From positions 372,001-436,000 of the forward strand of contig NZ_JAFCKH010000003.1 of assembly GCF_018130505.1 (NCBI RefSeq): DNA of 64,000 nucleotides, given 5' to 3'. Shown here piece after piece: positions 27,272-36,900 of the stretch (positions are counted from its first letter, which is position 1; each line of letters begins with the position of its first letter). The notes under the pieces are model-generated. The model was given only the letters and a program-made list of their open reading frames with translations, made no database searches and was not told where the DNA came from. A program made the translations under genes and the position numbers. The DNA comes from Bradyrhizobium tropiciagri (GTDB taxonomy: Bacteria; Pseudomonadota; Alphaproteobacteria; Rhizobiales; Xanthobacteraceae).

Positions 27272-28021
27272 CTATTTTTCGCCGCCGCGGGTGGTCGACT
27301 TGGCGCCGACCAGATCGGTCAGCTTGATCCGGTCGTACTCGCTCCAGACATTGGCCAGCCAGTGCCGGACATAGCCGCGCAGCACGAAGGAGTAGTTCGC
27401 GGCGTCGTCGTTGATGCCCTTGTTGGCGACGAACTTCAGGAACGGAACCGAGGACACCTCGACCTGCTCATAGGCCATTTCGTTGAGCTTGGGGATCGTG
27501 AGGTCGGTCGCGTCCTTGATCTTGTTGAAATAGGAATTGTAGGTCGACTGGTCCCACTGGAAGAACTGGGTGTCGTTGATGAAGTTCTTGACCAGGTAAT
27601 ATTTCGCGCCGGTCATGAAGCTGGAGGTCTCGGCGATCTCGTCCAGCGAGGCGATCGAGGGGCCGAGTATATGGAACACGGCGAAGGTGATCTGGCCGGA
27701 CCGCGCCGCATCGAGGAAGCCGATGTCGCGCAGCGAGGCCAGCGCGGGCGACAACAGGCCGGCGCGGACGTCGATCACGGTGACCGAGGGTCCCGAGTTC
27801 AGCGTATCGAAGATCTTCATCTGGTCCGCGGTCGTCGTCATGTCGACGATCTCGGTGATCTCGGGGTGGAAGCGCTTCAGCGTGCCGCGCGGCGATTCGG
27901 TGTCGAATGCCCGGGTCTGCACATTGTTGGCACTGAAATAGTCCAGGAGCGTCCGCGAGACGGTGGTCTTGCCGACCCCGCCCTTGTCTGCGCCCACCAC
28001 GATCACGACCGGCTTTGCCAT
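27272..28021 (-). CDS. ParA/MinD-like ATPase, canonical
   Basis: The product is 249 residues. The deviant Walker A motif is intact (KGGVGKTT at about 13-20) and Walker A'/B regions follow (FDTESPRGT, VTVIDVRAGLL). AAGGGA six bases before the ATG at 28021 supports the start. Family members position chromosomes, plasmids, cell-division sites or other cargo. No ParB-like partner adjoins; the only partner candidate is the degenerate ATPase directly downstream. Function unassigned. Confidence 0.75.
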   Translation of the reverse strand: MAKPVVIVVGADKGGVGKTTVSRTLLDYFSANNVQTRAFDTESPRGTLKRFHPEITEIVDMTTTADQMKIFDTLNSGPSVTVIDVRAGLLSPALASLRDIGFLDAARSGQITFAVFHILGPSIASLDEIAETSSFMTGAKYYLVKNFINDTQFFQWDQSTYNSYFNKIKDATDLTIPKLNEMAYEQVEVSSVPFLKFVANKGINDDAANYSFVLRGYVRHWLANVWSEYDRIKLTDLVGAKSTTRGGEK

Positions 28022-28184
28022 GGAAGTCCCTTAAAGCGCTCCCGATCGCGACGGCGATCGGCAAGTCCCCATATCTGCTTTGGGCGCGAACATGGCAGAA
28101 ACGAGGGGGAATTCAAATCTTTAAGGCGGCGGCGACCGGTTTGGTGGGGATTTCCTTAATAGACTGAGGTGACTAGCGCGCAAT

Positions 28185-29405
28185 TCAGAGATGCCGGCCC
28201 CAAGGTCCCTGAAGAGGTCCTTGAAGCGGGCCCAATGGTCCCTGCTGCGGGTTGGTGCCCGGCAGCGCCGGCGGGGTGCCCGGCGCAGGGGGCGCATCGC
28301 CCCACGGCCCGTGCCTGACCTGCGGAGGCTGGTCGGCGTCGGCCGGCGCCTCGTCCTGCGCGTCCAATGTCTCATCCGGCAGCGCCAGCGGCCCGGGATC
28401 GTGTCCCCCGGCATATTTCACCAGCGCATCGACCCGGGACTGCACCGAGGGGTGGGTGGCGAACAGGTCGGCAAAGCCTTCGCGCGGGTTGTCGACGCAC
28501 AGCTCCATCACCGCCGAGGTCGCGTCCGGCAGTTCGCCGCGGTTCTCGATCTTGCGCAGCGCCGAGATCATCGCATCGGGGTTCTTGGTCAGCTCGACCG
28601 AGCCGGCATCGGCGAGAAATTCGCGCGAGCGCGACAGCGCCAGCTTGACCACCTGCGACAGCAGCCAGGCCAGCATGATCAGCACGACGGCGATGATGAT
28701 CACGATGATCGCGCCGCCGCCCGAGCTTTTGCCGTCGCGATCCGACGAGGATGACGACGAGCGGGAGGACGACGAGGACGACCAGCCGGTGGAGTTCCAC
28801 GACAGATTTGTGAAGAGGCGGAAGAACAGCTCGCCGAAGAAGCCGACCGCGCCGGCGATGATCACCGCGACCACCATCAGCTGCACGTCGCCGTTCTTGA
28901 TGTGCGTGAGCTCGTGGCCGAGCACGGCCTCGATCTCCTGGTCGTTCAGAGCGTTCAACAGCCCGGTGGTGACGGTGATCGAATATTGCCGCGGGTTCAG
29001 TCCGGTCGCGAACGCGTTCAACGCGGGAGTGTCCATGATCTTCAGCTTCGGCATCGGGATGCCGCGCGAGATGCAGAGGTTCTCCAGCAGATTATAGAGC
29101 CGTGGCTCTTGCTGCCGCGTCACGCTTTCGCCGCCGGTGACGGCGTCGATCATGTTCTGGTGGAAGAAGTAAGCGATCACGATCCAGGCCGCGGCCGCCA
29201 GCGTCGCCCAGGGGAAGGCGGAGACGAGGTCGCGCGAGGCCCGCGTCAGGTAATAGTTCGCCGTGCGGCTGCTGTCGATCATCACCTCCGCGACCAGCGC
29301 GCCGGCATAGACCAGCACGTAGATCAGCAGGAACAGCCCCGCGAGCAGCAGCAGCGAACGAAACTTGTTCGATGAGATATGCGTGTAGAGACCGTAGGCG
29401 GCCAT
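28185..29405 (-). CDS. M48-family membrane zinc metalloprotease
   Basis: The product is 406 residues. Two N-terminal membrane helices (about 17-40 and 64-82) precede HELTH at 164-168, with the third zinc ligand likely in REFLADAGSVELT. A further helix pair flanks a Ser-rich low-complexity loop (about 209-230, SSSSSSRSSSSSS) and a Gly patch. The C-terminal ~80 residues are Pro/Gln/Gly-rich. This is an HtpX-related membrane-protein quality-control protease. It overlaps nothing and sits 28 bases after the lemA-like gene; M48-LemA pairing is common. Confidence 0.88.
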   Translation of the reverse strand: MAAYGLYTHISSNKFRSLLLLAGLFLLIYVLVYAGALVAEVMIDSSRTANYYLTRASRDLVSAFPWATLAAAAWIVIAYFFHQNMIDAVTGGESVTRQQEPRLYNLLENLCISRGIPMPKLKIMDTPALNAFATGLNPRQYSITVTTGLLNALNDQEIEAVLGHELTHIKNGDVQLMVVAVIIAGAVGFFGELFFRLFTNLSWNSTGWSSSSSSRSSSSSSDRDGKSSGGGAIIVIIIAVVLIMLAWLLSQVVKLALSRSREFLADAGSVELTKNPDAMISALRKIENRGELPDATSAVMELCVDNPREGFADLFATHPSVQSRVDALVKYAGGHDPGPLALPDETLDAQDEAPADADQPPQVRHGPWGDAPPAPGTPPALPGTNPQQGPLGPLQGPLQGPWGRHL

Positions 29406-29433
29406 GGAGCAGCCTCTCGCCGGAGGTCGCGGC

Positions 29434-29994
29434 TCAGAACTTCACGCTCGGCGCGACTTCGACTTCGGCGCGGCTGGCGCCGAGGTCGAAAAAGTCCTTG
29501 CGGGTGAAGCCGAACATGCCGGCGAACAACGCGGCCGGCATCTGCTGGATGCCGGTGTTGTATTCCTGGACCGCATTGTTGAAGAAGCGGCGGCTGGCGG
29601 CGATCTTGTTCTCGAGATCGGACAGTTCGGAGGCGAGTTGCTGGAAGTTGGCGTTGGCCTTCAGGTCCGGATAGGCCTCCGACAGCGCGATCAGCCGGCC
29701 GAGCGCGCCGGAGAGCTGGTTCTCCGCCGCCGACACCTGCGCCGGCCCTTGCGCCGACATCGCCGAATTGCGCGCCCTGATGACGTCGTCGAGCGTGCCG
29801 CGCTCATGCGAGGCGTAGCCCTTCACGGTCTCGACCAGGTTCGGGATCAAATCGTGGCGCTGCTTGAGCTGCACGTCGATGTCGGCAAAGGCTTGGCCGA
29901 CCCGCTGGCTGAGCGCGACGAGGCGGTTGTAGGCGCCGAACGCAAACAGCACGAGAAGGATGATGACGCCGATAACGATCCAGCTGGTCGACAT
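29434..29994 (-). CDS. LemA family protein
   Basis: The product is 186 residues. One N-terminal membrane helix (4-22) is followed by the helical LemA domain; YNRLVALSQRVGQAFADIDVQLKQR, quoted in part as YNRLVALSQRV, and the late AGMFGFTRKDFFD are family signatures. It ends PSVKF like many homologues. LemA proteins expose a coiled-coil to the periplasm or outside and have no known enzymatic role. The gene immediately precedes the M48 protease gene. Confidence 0.9.
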   Translation of the reverse strand: MSTSWIVIGVIILLVLFAFGAYNRLVALSQRVGQAFADIDVQLKQRHDLIPNLVETVKGYASHERGTLDDVIRARNSAMSAQGPAQVSAAENQLSGALGRLIALSEAYPDLKANANFQQLASELSDLENKIAASRRFFNNAVQEYNTGIQQMPAALFAGMFGFTRKDFFDLGASRAEVEVAPSVKF

Positions 29995-30119
29995 GACGGG
30001 CAGCTCCTGATGAGACGAAACGGCGGCAACCTAGCGCAAAACCGGGCACACGGCAGCCCGCCGCGAAAAGGTGGGCGCTGTGTTGGTCGGGGATTGGGCG
30101 AGACTGGTTCAACATATTT

Positions 30120-30243
30120 CGTCGTCCCGGCGAAGGCCGGGACCCATTACCTCCGTCCTCAGCGGTGAGCGCTCGCTGGGGCCACAGCTTGCTTCAACGA
30201 CATATTCTGGTGGTTATGGGTCCCGGCCTTCCCCGGGACGACG
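30120..30243. repeat. Inverted-repeat element, family A, copy 3
   Basis: CGTCGTCCCGGCGAAGGCC and its complement with one mismatch (CTTCCCCGG for CTTCGCCGG). The last 30 bases overlap the 3' end of the Rsm22-family gene and encode its C-terminus. Confidence 0.9.
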
Positions 30244-31221
30244 TGGGCTGTTGGTGACAACCGCGTCGCCCCAACGCCAGCGCCGCGCGGCGGCGTAGTC
30301 GGCCTTGGCGCGGCGCGCGACCTTTGCCACCTTCACGCCCTCCGGGGTACAGAGCTTGGCCGCGATCTCGACCTTGCCGATTTCAGGCTGCGCCAGCACG
30401 CGGGATGGTCGTGAGGCCACCGGCGCGCGGCTGAGCGCGACATAGGCAAAGCGCTCGTCCTCGAAGGGCAGCTCGGCGCCCTTGACCTGCTTGTGCGCGC
30501 GCGAGCGCTGCAGGCGTTGCGAGAAATGGCACCAGTCGGGCGCGACCAGCGGGCAGGCGCCGTCATGCGGGCAGGGCGCCGCGACATGGGCGCCGGCGGC
30601 GATCAGCCGGGCGCGGAGCGCGATGATCCTCGCGTAGCCGGCGGGCGTGCCCGGCTCGACGACGAGCAGCGTGTCTTTGGTCCGGGACCACAACGCGTCC
30701 GCCAGCGACGCGCGTTCGGCATCGCCGATCTCGCCGATCATGTAGCTGGCAACGACGAGGTCGGCGGGCTCGGCTTGCGCAAGCAGCGCACGGGCCTGGC
30801 CGAGTTGATAGCCGACGTCGTTCAGCCGCGTGCTGTCGCGAAACAGCTGCTGCGCCAGCGTTCGCAACGCGCCATTGGCATCGAGGAGGGTGAAGTGTTT
30901 CAGCGCGGAGAATGTTTCCGTCGCTGCCCATGTCGCAGTCCCCGGGCCGGCGCCGACGTCGAGCAGGCTGACAGGAGCAAGGTCGGGCCGGATCTCGATG
31001 AGCGCGTTGAGGCTCGCCACAATGGCGGCATAGGTCGCGGGCATCCGTGCCAGCGCATAGGCCAGCGCATCGGTTTCGCTCTTGATGGTCCCGGAGCCGC
31101 CGCCCTCGCGGTAGGTCTGCGAAATCACCGCCGCACGGCTTGCGGCATCGCTGCGCGAGAGGCCCTCGAGGCGGGCGTTGAGCGAAGCGCGCAACTCAGC
31201 CGGCAGATCAGGTGAGGTCAT
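30214..31221 (-). CDS. Rsm22-family methyltransferase-like protein
   Basis: The product is 335 residues. A Rossmann methyltransferase core has motif I LLDVGAGPGTATW at about 101-113. A Cys cluster follows (APCPHDGACPL, then DWCHFSQR), as in Rsm22 proteins that carry an iron-sulfur site and act in small-ribosomal-subunit assembly in mitochondria. The final residues PRRPGEGRDP are encoded by inverted-repeat A copy 3, so the natural stop has been replaced or displaced by the element. The start at 31221 is 16 bases from inverted-repeat P copy 3. Confidence 0.85.
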   Translation of the reverse strand: MTSPDLPAELRASLNARLEGLSRSDAASRAAVISQTYREGGGSGTIKSETDALAYALARMPATYAAIVASLNALIEIRPDLAPVSLLDVGAGPGTATWAATETFSALKHFTLLDANGALRTLAQQLFRDSTRLNDVGYQLGQARALLAQAEPADLVVASYMIGEIGDAERASLADALWSRTKDTLLVVEPGTPAGYARIIALRARLIAAGAHVAAPCPHDGACPLVAPDWCHFSQRLQRSRAHKQVKGAELPFEDERFAYVALSRAPVASRPSRVLAQPEIGKVEIAAKLCTPEGVKVAKVARRAKADYAAARRWRWGDAVVTNSPRRPGEGRDP

Positions 31222-31237
31222 ACGACGTATCTTGCCA

Positions 31238-31315
31238 CGTCATTGCGAGCGAAGCGAAGCAATCCATCGCGCCGCCTGCTGAGGCATGGATTGCTTCGCT
31301 TCGCTCGTAATAACG
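31238..31315. repeat. Inverted-repeat element, family P, copy 3
   Basis: CGTCATTGCGAGCGAAGCG to the complement CTCGTAATAACG with small mismatches at the right end. It separates the Rsm22-family start from the smc stop. Confidence 0.88.
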
Positions 31316-31359
31316 GAGCCCAGAGAGCCCCGTTCCAAGAACAAAATGCGTCGGCTGAC

Positions 31360-34300
31360 CTACGCCACGTTCTGGTCGAGAATATCCACCGCACCCTGCA
31401 GGTCGACGGACACCAGCTGCGACACGCCGCGCTCGGCCATGGTGACGCCGAACAGCCGGTTCATCCGCGCCATCGTGATCGGATTGTGCGTGATGATGAT
31501 GAAGCGCGTCTCGGTCGAGCCGGTCATCTCGTTCAGGAGGTCGCAGAACCGTTCGACGTTGTGGTCGTCGAGCGGCGCGTCGACTTCGTCCAGCACGCAG
31601 ATCGGCGACGGGTTGGTGAGGAAGACCGCGAAGATCAGTGCCAGCGCGGTCAGCGCCTGCTCGCCGCCCGACAGCAGCGACAGCGTCTGCGGCTTCTTGC
31701 CCGGCGGTTTTGCGATGATCTCCAAGCCAGCTTCGAGCGGGTCCTCGCTCTCGATCAGATGCAGCGCGGCTTCGCCGCCGCCGAACAATTGCACGAACAG
31801 CCGCTTGAAGTGCTCGTTGACGGTCTCGAACGACGTCAGCAGGCGCTCGCGCGCCTCGCGGTTGAGGCTCTGGATGCCCTGGCGCAGCCGCTTGATCGCC
31901 TCGACGAGGTCGTCGCGCTCGGTCGCCAGCGCGGTGTGCTGGGTCTCGACTTCCTTCAGTTCTTCTTCGGCGCGCAGGTTGACGGCGCCGAGGCGTTCGC
32001 GATCGCGGCGCAGCTTTTCCAGCTCTTCCTCGATCTGGCCGACCGGCGGCAGTTCGGCGCCGGGCTCGATCTCGGCCATCGCGGCGACCGCGTTCGGCTC
32101 GACCTCGAGCATGTCGTGGATCTCGCGCTCGATATCGGCGAGGCGACGGCGGGTGCCTTCCATGCGCTCCTCGGCGCGCGCGGTGCCTTCGCGGGCGCTG
32201 GACAGCGCTTCGAGCGAGGCCTTGGCGAGGCGATCGGTTTCCGCCATCGCGGCTTCCGCGGTGGCGAGCGCGTCGGCGGCGATGCGGCGGTCACCCTCGG
32301 CGTGCTCGATCTCGGTGATCAGCGCGCTGCGCTTCTCGGCGAACACTTCCGGCGCGTTGGCGAGTTCCTCGCGCTCGATCGACACTTCGGCGATGCGCGC
32401 CTCGATCGTGCCGACCTGCGAGGCGGCGCTGGTCTTGCGGTTCTGCCACTCGTTGCGCTCGGCGAGGATCGCCTGCACGCGACGGTCTGCGAGTTCGGCC
32501 TCGCGGGCCAGCGCCTGCGCCTCGGCGCGCACCTGCGCGGCGGCACGACGCTGGTTGTCGATCTCGGCGCGCACCGCCGAGAGCTGGGCTTCGGTTTCCA
32601 CGCTCGGCGGCAGCTCGCTGAGCGCGCCGACGGCGCTCTCATGCGCCGCCTCGGCCTCGGTGCGGTCGGCGGCGACGCGGCTGTGCGCTTCGGTCAGCGC
32701 CGATTTGCGCGCGGCGTGGCGGTTGATCTCGCGCTCAGTCGCGGCATGGCGCTCGCGCGCGGCATCGGCCTCGCGGCGGGCGGCGCGCACGGCCTCACGG
32801 GACGCGCCCTCGGCGGCCGACGCGGAGCGCAGCTCCATCTCGGCGGTCTCCAGCGCCTGACGCTTGGCGGCAGCGTCGACGCGGGCCTGCTCCAGCTCCT
32901 GCTCAATATCGACGAGGCGGGCGCGCTCGGCGAGGCGGCGTGCCGCACCGGTCGGTGCATGCGCGCCGGCGACGAAGCCGTCCCAGCGCCAGACGTCGCC
33001 CTCGAGCGACACCAGCCGCTGGCCGGTCTTGAGCTGCGACACCAGGGTCGCGCCGCGCTCCTTCGTCACCACGCCGATCTGCGCGAGACGCCGTGCCAGT
33101 TCCGGCGGCGCCTGCACATGGTCGGCCAGCCGCTCGACGCCGTCGGGCAGCGAAGGGTCGTCGCCGACGGCACCGACATTGGTCCAGCGCATCGGCGCAG
33201 AGGGATCGACCGGCGCGTCGAGATCGTCGCCGAGCACGGCGCCGATCGCCTTCTCATAGCCCTTGGCGACCGTGATGCCGTCGATGATCGGCGGCCACAG
33301 ATTCTTGGTCTCGCTGTTCACCAGCTTGGAGATCGTGCGGGCCTCGGTCTCCAGCCGCTGCACGCGCTTCTCGGCTTCCGTCAGCGGGTTGCGGGACGAT
33401 TCCAGCGTCTGCCGGGCCGCCGCATGATGGGCCTCGCTGGCCTGCACGGCGGCCTCGGATTCGGCGAGCGCCTCCTGCGCCATCTCCGTGGCGGCAGCGA
33501 GCGCATCGATATCGCCGAGACCGCCGGTCTCCTGCGCGAGCTTGGCTTCCTCGGCCTGGACGTTCGCGATCTCCTGATCGAGCCGCGCCAGGCGGTCGCG
33601 ATGGGTGCGCACACCCGCTTCGAGCTGGTTGCGCTTCGCGGTGAGGTCGGCGAGCTCGGTGGTCAGGTCGGTGAACTGGCGCTCGGTGGCGGCCAGGATG
33701 GCCTCGGCTTCGGAGACGCGCTCGTCGACGCCGGAGCGCTTCTCGACGCGCGACTTGATCTCTTCCTTCAGCTCGGCGTCTTCGGTGTCGAGGCGCTGCA
33801 GCGCGACGTCGGCGTCCGAGGTCTGCTGCTGCTCGCGCGCGATGTCGCCGGCGAACTGGGTGAGGCGACGATCGAGCTCGCTGACGCGCTCCTTGGCGCG
33901 CTGCTCCTCGCGGTCGAGCAGCTCGCGGGCGTTGGTCAGACGCTGCAGACCGGCAGCGGCACGCGCTTCGGCATCGCGCAGCGCGGGCAATTCAGAAGCG
34001 CGGATCGCCTGGATGCGGGCGGATTCAGCCTGCTCGCGGGTGCGCTCGGCCATCTCGCGCACGGAGATGTCGTGGGTGTGCGCGGCGTCGTTGACGTCGG
34101 CATTGGCCTCGATCCAGCGCAGATGGAACAGCATGGCCTCAGACTTGCGCACCTTGGCCGCGACCTCGCGGTAGCGAATCGCCTGGCGGGCCTGCTTCTT
34201 CAGGCCTTCCATCTGGCCGGTGAGCTGGCCGATCACGTCCTCGACGCGGGTGAGGTTGGTTTCGGCCGCCTTCAGCCGCAGTTCAGCTTCATGGCGGCGG

Positions 34301-34824
34301 GCGTGCAGGCCGGCGACACCGGCGGCATCTTCCAGCACGCGGCGGCGCTGTTCCGGCTTGGCCTGGATGATCTCACCGATCTTGCCCTGGTGAACCAGCG
34401 CCGGCGAGCGCGCACCGGTGGCGGCGTCGGCGAACAGGATCTGCACGTCACGGGCACGGACATCGCGGCCGTTGATCCGATAGGCGGAGCCGGCCTCGCG
34501 CTCGATGCGGCGGGAAATTTCCAGCAGCTGGCTGTCGTTGACGGCGGCCGGCGCGGTGCGATCGGAATTGTCGATCGTCATCACGACTTCGGCGTGGTTG
34601 CGCGCCGGACGGTTGCCGGAACCCGCGAAGATCACCGCGTCCATGTCGGCGGCGCGCAGCGATTTGTGCGAGGTCTCGCCCATCGCCCAGCGCAGCGCTT
34701 CGACGAGGTTGGATTTGCCGCAGCCGTTCGGTCCGACGACACCGGTGAGGCCCGGTTCGATCATGAAGTCGGTGGGTTCAACGAACGACTTGAAACCGTG
34801 AAGACGGAGGCGCGTGAGCTTCAT
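31360..34824 (-). CDS. smc: Chromosome segregation protein SMC
   Basis: The product is 1154 residues from the ATG at 34824 (a GTG two codons earlier is possible). Walker A is GPNGCGKSN at 31-39. Long heptad-rich coiled coils flank a hinge around 500-640. The C-terminal head has LSGGEQALTALAL and Walker B CVLDEVDAPLDD. SMC with ScpA/ScpB compacts and separates chromosomes; kleisin genes are not here. It sits downstream of the DsbA-like gene, as in other alphaproteobacteria. Confidence 0.96.
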   Translation of the reverse strand: MKLTRLRLHGFKSFVEPTDFMIEPGLTGVVGPNGCGKSNLVEALRWAMGETSHKSLRAADMDAVIFAGSGNRPARNHAEVVMTIDNSDRTAPAAVNDSQLLEISRRIEREAGSAYRINGRDVRARDVQILFADAATGARSPALVHQGKIGEIIQAKPEQRRRVLEDAAGVAGLHARRHEAELRLKAAETNLTRVEDVIGQLTGQMEGLKKQARQAIRYREVAAKVRKSEAMLFHLRWIEANADVNDAAHTHDISVREMAERTREQAESARIQAIRASELPALRDAEARAAAGLQRLTNARELLDREEQRAKERVSELDRRLTQFAGDIAREQQQTSDADVALQRLDTEDAELKEEIKSRVEKRSGVDERVSEAEAILAATERQFTDLTTELADLTAKRNQLEAGVRTHRDRLARLDQEIANVQAEEAKLAQETGGLGDIDALAAATEMAQEALAESEAAVQASEAHHAAARQTLESSRNPLTEAEKRVQRLETEARTISKLVNSETKNLWPPIIDGITVAKGYEKAIGAVLGDDLDAPVDPSAPMRWTNVGAVGDDPSLPDGVERLADHVQAPPELARRLAQIGVVTKERGATLVSQLKTGQRLVSLEGDVWRWDGFVAGAHAPTGAARRLAERARLVDIEQELEQARVDAAAKRQALETAEMELRSASAAEGASREAVRAARREADAARERHAATEREINRHAARKSALTEAHSRVAADRTEAEAAHESAVGALSELPPSVETEAQLSAVRAEIDNQRRAAAQVRAEAQALAREAELADRRVQAILAERNEWQNRKTSAASQVGTIEARIAEVSIEREELANAPEVFAEKRSALITEIEHAEGDRRIAADALATAEAAMAETDRLAKASLEALSSAREGTARAEERMEGTRRRLADIEREIHDMLEVEPNAVAAMAEIEPGAELPPVGQIEEELEKLRRDRERLGAVNLRAEEELKEVETQHTALATERDDLVEAIKRLRQGIQSLNREARERLLTSFETVNEHFKRLFVQLFGGGEAALHLIESEDPLEAGLEIIAKPPGKKPQTLSLLSGGEQALTALALIFAVFLTNPSPICVLDEVDAPLDDHNVERFCDLLNEMTGSTETRFIIITHNPITMARMNRLFGVTMAERGVSQLVSVDLQGAVDILDQNVA

Positions 34825-35294
34825 GTACACAAATCTCGCTTGGCCGGGCGCGAATCTCCCTGCCGTGACAGTACCATGGAAGGCAATGTCGGTGTGTGGG
34901 TGAGTTGCTGCGTGCAGCTCTCATGGGGCGCGACAATGGCGAGGCCCGCACGCGAGGGCAACCGCTCGACCAAGCTTTTCCCAAGGGATTTGCAGGCGAT
35001 TGCAGGGTTTTGCGATCCCTGCATGACGCAAAAGATTCGCCGCGCGCGAATCAGGTTTTCAACAACGAAATAATGCGACGGCATGCGCCGCGATCGTAAG
35101 TCATCCACAATTATCGTGCCCGGCGCGACGTGACCGAACAACGTTCGTCGTCCTGGCGAAAGCCAGGACCCATAACCACCGCGCGTGGTTATGGACGCGA
35201 TCGCGGCCCAGCGGTGCGCACCAATGAACGCTTGGGGGTAATGGGTCCTGGCTTTCGCCAGGACGACATCGGGGTAGCTTCCGCAGCGTGTCGA
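34825..35294. other. Intergenic gap between DsbA-like gene and smc
   Basis: About 470 bases with no supportable gene. It should contain the smc promoter, which I cannot identify, and holds inverted-repeat A copy 4 in its upstream third. Confidence 0.6.
35147..35267. repeat. Inverted-repeat element, family A, copy 4
   Basis: A sequence variant: GTCGTCCTGGCGAAAGCCAGG with matching changes in the other arm (CCTGGCTTTCGCCAGGACGAC, 35247-35267; halves compensate each other). Compensating changes show the hairpin is conserved. Confidence 0.9.
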
Positions 35295-35951
35295 TCAGCT
35301 CTTCAGCAGCGGATCGATCTTCTTGCTGAACTCCTCGAACGAGGTCTCGCCCTTCAGCATCTCGCCGTTGACGAAGAAGGTCGGCGTCGAGTTCACCTTC
35401 AGCACGTCGTTGGCGTATTTCTGGTCGGCGGCGATCTTGTCGAGCAGCTTCTGATCCTTCAGGCAGTCCTCGACCTGCTGCTGGCTGAGGCCGGCCTGCT
35501 TGCCGATCCGCGTCAGCGTCTCGGTGGTGTTCTTCACCACCCAGTCGTTCTGCTGGCGGAACAAGAGGTCAATGACGGCGAAATATTTCGGCGCGTCGTC
35601 CTTGGCGATGCAGCGGGCGAGCATCGAGCCGGCGGCGGCCTTGATGTCGAGCGGGAACTCGCGGAACACGTAGCGCACCTTGCCGCTGTCGATGTAGGTC
35701 GATTTCAGCTTCGGGAACACGGTCTCGTTGAAATTGGCGCAGTGCGGGCAGGTCATCGAGGCGTATTCGGTGATGGTCACCTTGGCGTCCTGCGGGCCGA
35801 GCGCCATGTCGGGCAATGACTGCGGCTTGGCGACGTCGGCGGCGGTCTGCGCGAACGCCTCCGAGATCAGGCGCAGCGGGGAGAGGCCGGCGAGGGCGGC
35901 AAGCCCGGTCAGCGAGAGAGCGGTGGTGAAGGCGCGGCGCGTGATGATCAA
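35295..35951 (-). CDS. DsbA-family thiol:disulfide oxidoreductase
   Basis: The product is 218 residues from a TTG at 35951 with GGGAG six bases upstream; no ATG or GTG gives the signal peptide intact. MIITRRAFTTALSLTG is a twin-arginine-type signal, with cleavage likely after AFA (about 34). The active site is CPHC at 68-71 and the cis-Pro is in NSTPTFFVNG. It would handle disulfides in the periplasm. Position between the DciA-like gene and smc is shared with other alphaproteobacteria. Confidence 0.88.
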   Translation of the reverse strand: MIITRRAFTTALSLTGLAALAGLSPLRLISEAFAQTAADVAKPQSLPDMALGPQDAKVTITEYASMTCPHCANFNETVFPKLKSTYIDSGKVRYVFREFPLDIKAAAGSMLARCIAKDDAPKYFAVIDLLFRQQNDWVVKNTTETLTRIGKQAGLSQQQVEDCLKDQKLLDKIAADQKYANDVLKVNSTPTFFVNGEMLKGETSFEEFSKKIDPLLKS

Positions 35952-36072
35952 GGTCTGCTCCCGGATTGGCGCATGCGTACCCTGTAAAGGGGTCCCGAAA
36001 AGGAAGCCTTCGCTAGCTTGAAACGACCATTGTGGCAATGGCGGGTTCCCGCGGCAAAGCCGGCGAAAAGCG

Positions 36073-36552
36073 TCAATTTCGCTTGATCGTGGCGCCCAGC
36101 CGGGCGAGCGCCGCACGCAGCTCGTCGTCCTCGACGTCCTGGAGGTTTTCGGCCTCCCGGGCCACCGCCCTGGCGTCCGGCGCGCGCGGCCGCACCGGGG
36201 CGCCGCGGCGCGTCAGCGGGGCCTGGCGGATGGTCAGCCGCCCCACCGCGTGCCAGCCGAAGAACCGGTTCACCCGTTCCAGGATGACGTCCGAGGAGTG
36301 CTGGATCTCCAGCGCCATCGGTCCTTCGACCCGCAGCACCAGCGTCGCCGGCTCCTGCGGCTGCCCCTCTACCGGGCGCGGCCATTGCATCTTCAGCGGC
36401 TCGCAATAGGCCGCGATCCGCTCGCCTGCGATCTCGCTCCAGCGCGTCACCAGCTCGCGCGCGGCGAAGCCCTGCTTGGCATAGGCGTCGGTGAAGACGT
36501 CGCTGAGCAGGATGGAGAGGGGCTTTGCGCTGATCGGGCCGGGCTTGGACAT
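36073..36552 (-). CDS. DUF721 / DciA-like protein
   Basis: The product is 159 residues. The DUF721 region spans about 10-110 (PLSILLSDVFTDAYAKQGF, LVTRWSEIAGERIAAY, LVLRVEGPMALEIQH). DciA proteins load the replicative helicase DnaB in bacteria lacking DnaC/DnaI. The C-terminal 40 residues are basic then acidic and probably disordered. The gene lies 121 bases upstream of the DsbA-like gene and is separated from mutY by the higBA pair. Confidence 0.85.
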   Translation of the reverse strand: MSKPGPISAKPLSILLSDVFTDAYAKQGFAARELVTRWSEIAGERIAAYCEPLKMQWPRPVEGQPQEPATLVLRVEGPMALEIQHSSDVILERVNRFFGWHAVGRLTIRQAPLTRRGAPVRPRAPDARAVAREAENLQDVEDDELRAALARLGATIKRN

Positions 36553-36579
36553 CGGAGGGTTATAGCATTATGGCGGCGT

Positions 36580-36900
36580 TCACGCGGCTCGAGGCCTGAT
36601 TGCCTTCAGGTCACGGTCGATCTCGCGCCGCCGTTGCATCAAGTCATAATCCATTTGCAGGCCGAGGAAGAACCCCTCCGAAACGCCAAAATAGCGCGCC
36701 AGCCGCAGATCGGTGTCGGCGGTAATGTCACGCTTGCCCAGCACGATCTCGTTGATGCGGCGGGGCGCCACGTGAACGGCCCGCGCCAGGCCGTTCTGGC
36801 TGAGGCCCATCGGCTTGAGGAACTCCTCCAGCAGGATCTCGCCGGGATGGGGGTTGTGGAGCAGCCCGCCCTTAGTCGTGGTAGTCGACGATTTCGACAT
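36580..36900 (-). CDS. higA: HigA-type antitoxin
   Basis: The product is 106 residues from the ATG at 36900, fixed by AAGGAGG eight bases upstream; a longer start is not needed. The helix-turn-helix is [21 protein letters not shown] (within about 33-53), preceded by [15 protein letters not shown], the XRE/HigA signature. It neutralises HigB and should repress the operon. The start lies inside higB with a 29-base overlap, the toxin-first order typical of HigBA. Confidence 0.92.
   Translation of the reverse strand: MSKSSTTTTKGGLLHNPHPGEILLEEFLKPMGLSQNGLARAVHVAPRRINEIVLGKRDITADTDLRLARYFGVSEGFFLGLQMDYDLMQRRREIDRDLKAIRPRAA

Noticed and set aside
31243-35073. Very long plus-strand open frame opposite smc
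   Set aside because: It is a GC-driven antisense shadow of a certain smc gene; the translation is Arg/Gly/Leu-rich with no motif. Similar long frames opposite 4245-9117 and fbcH were dropped for the same reason.
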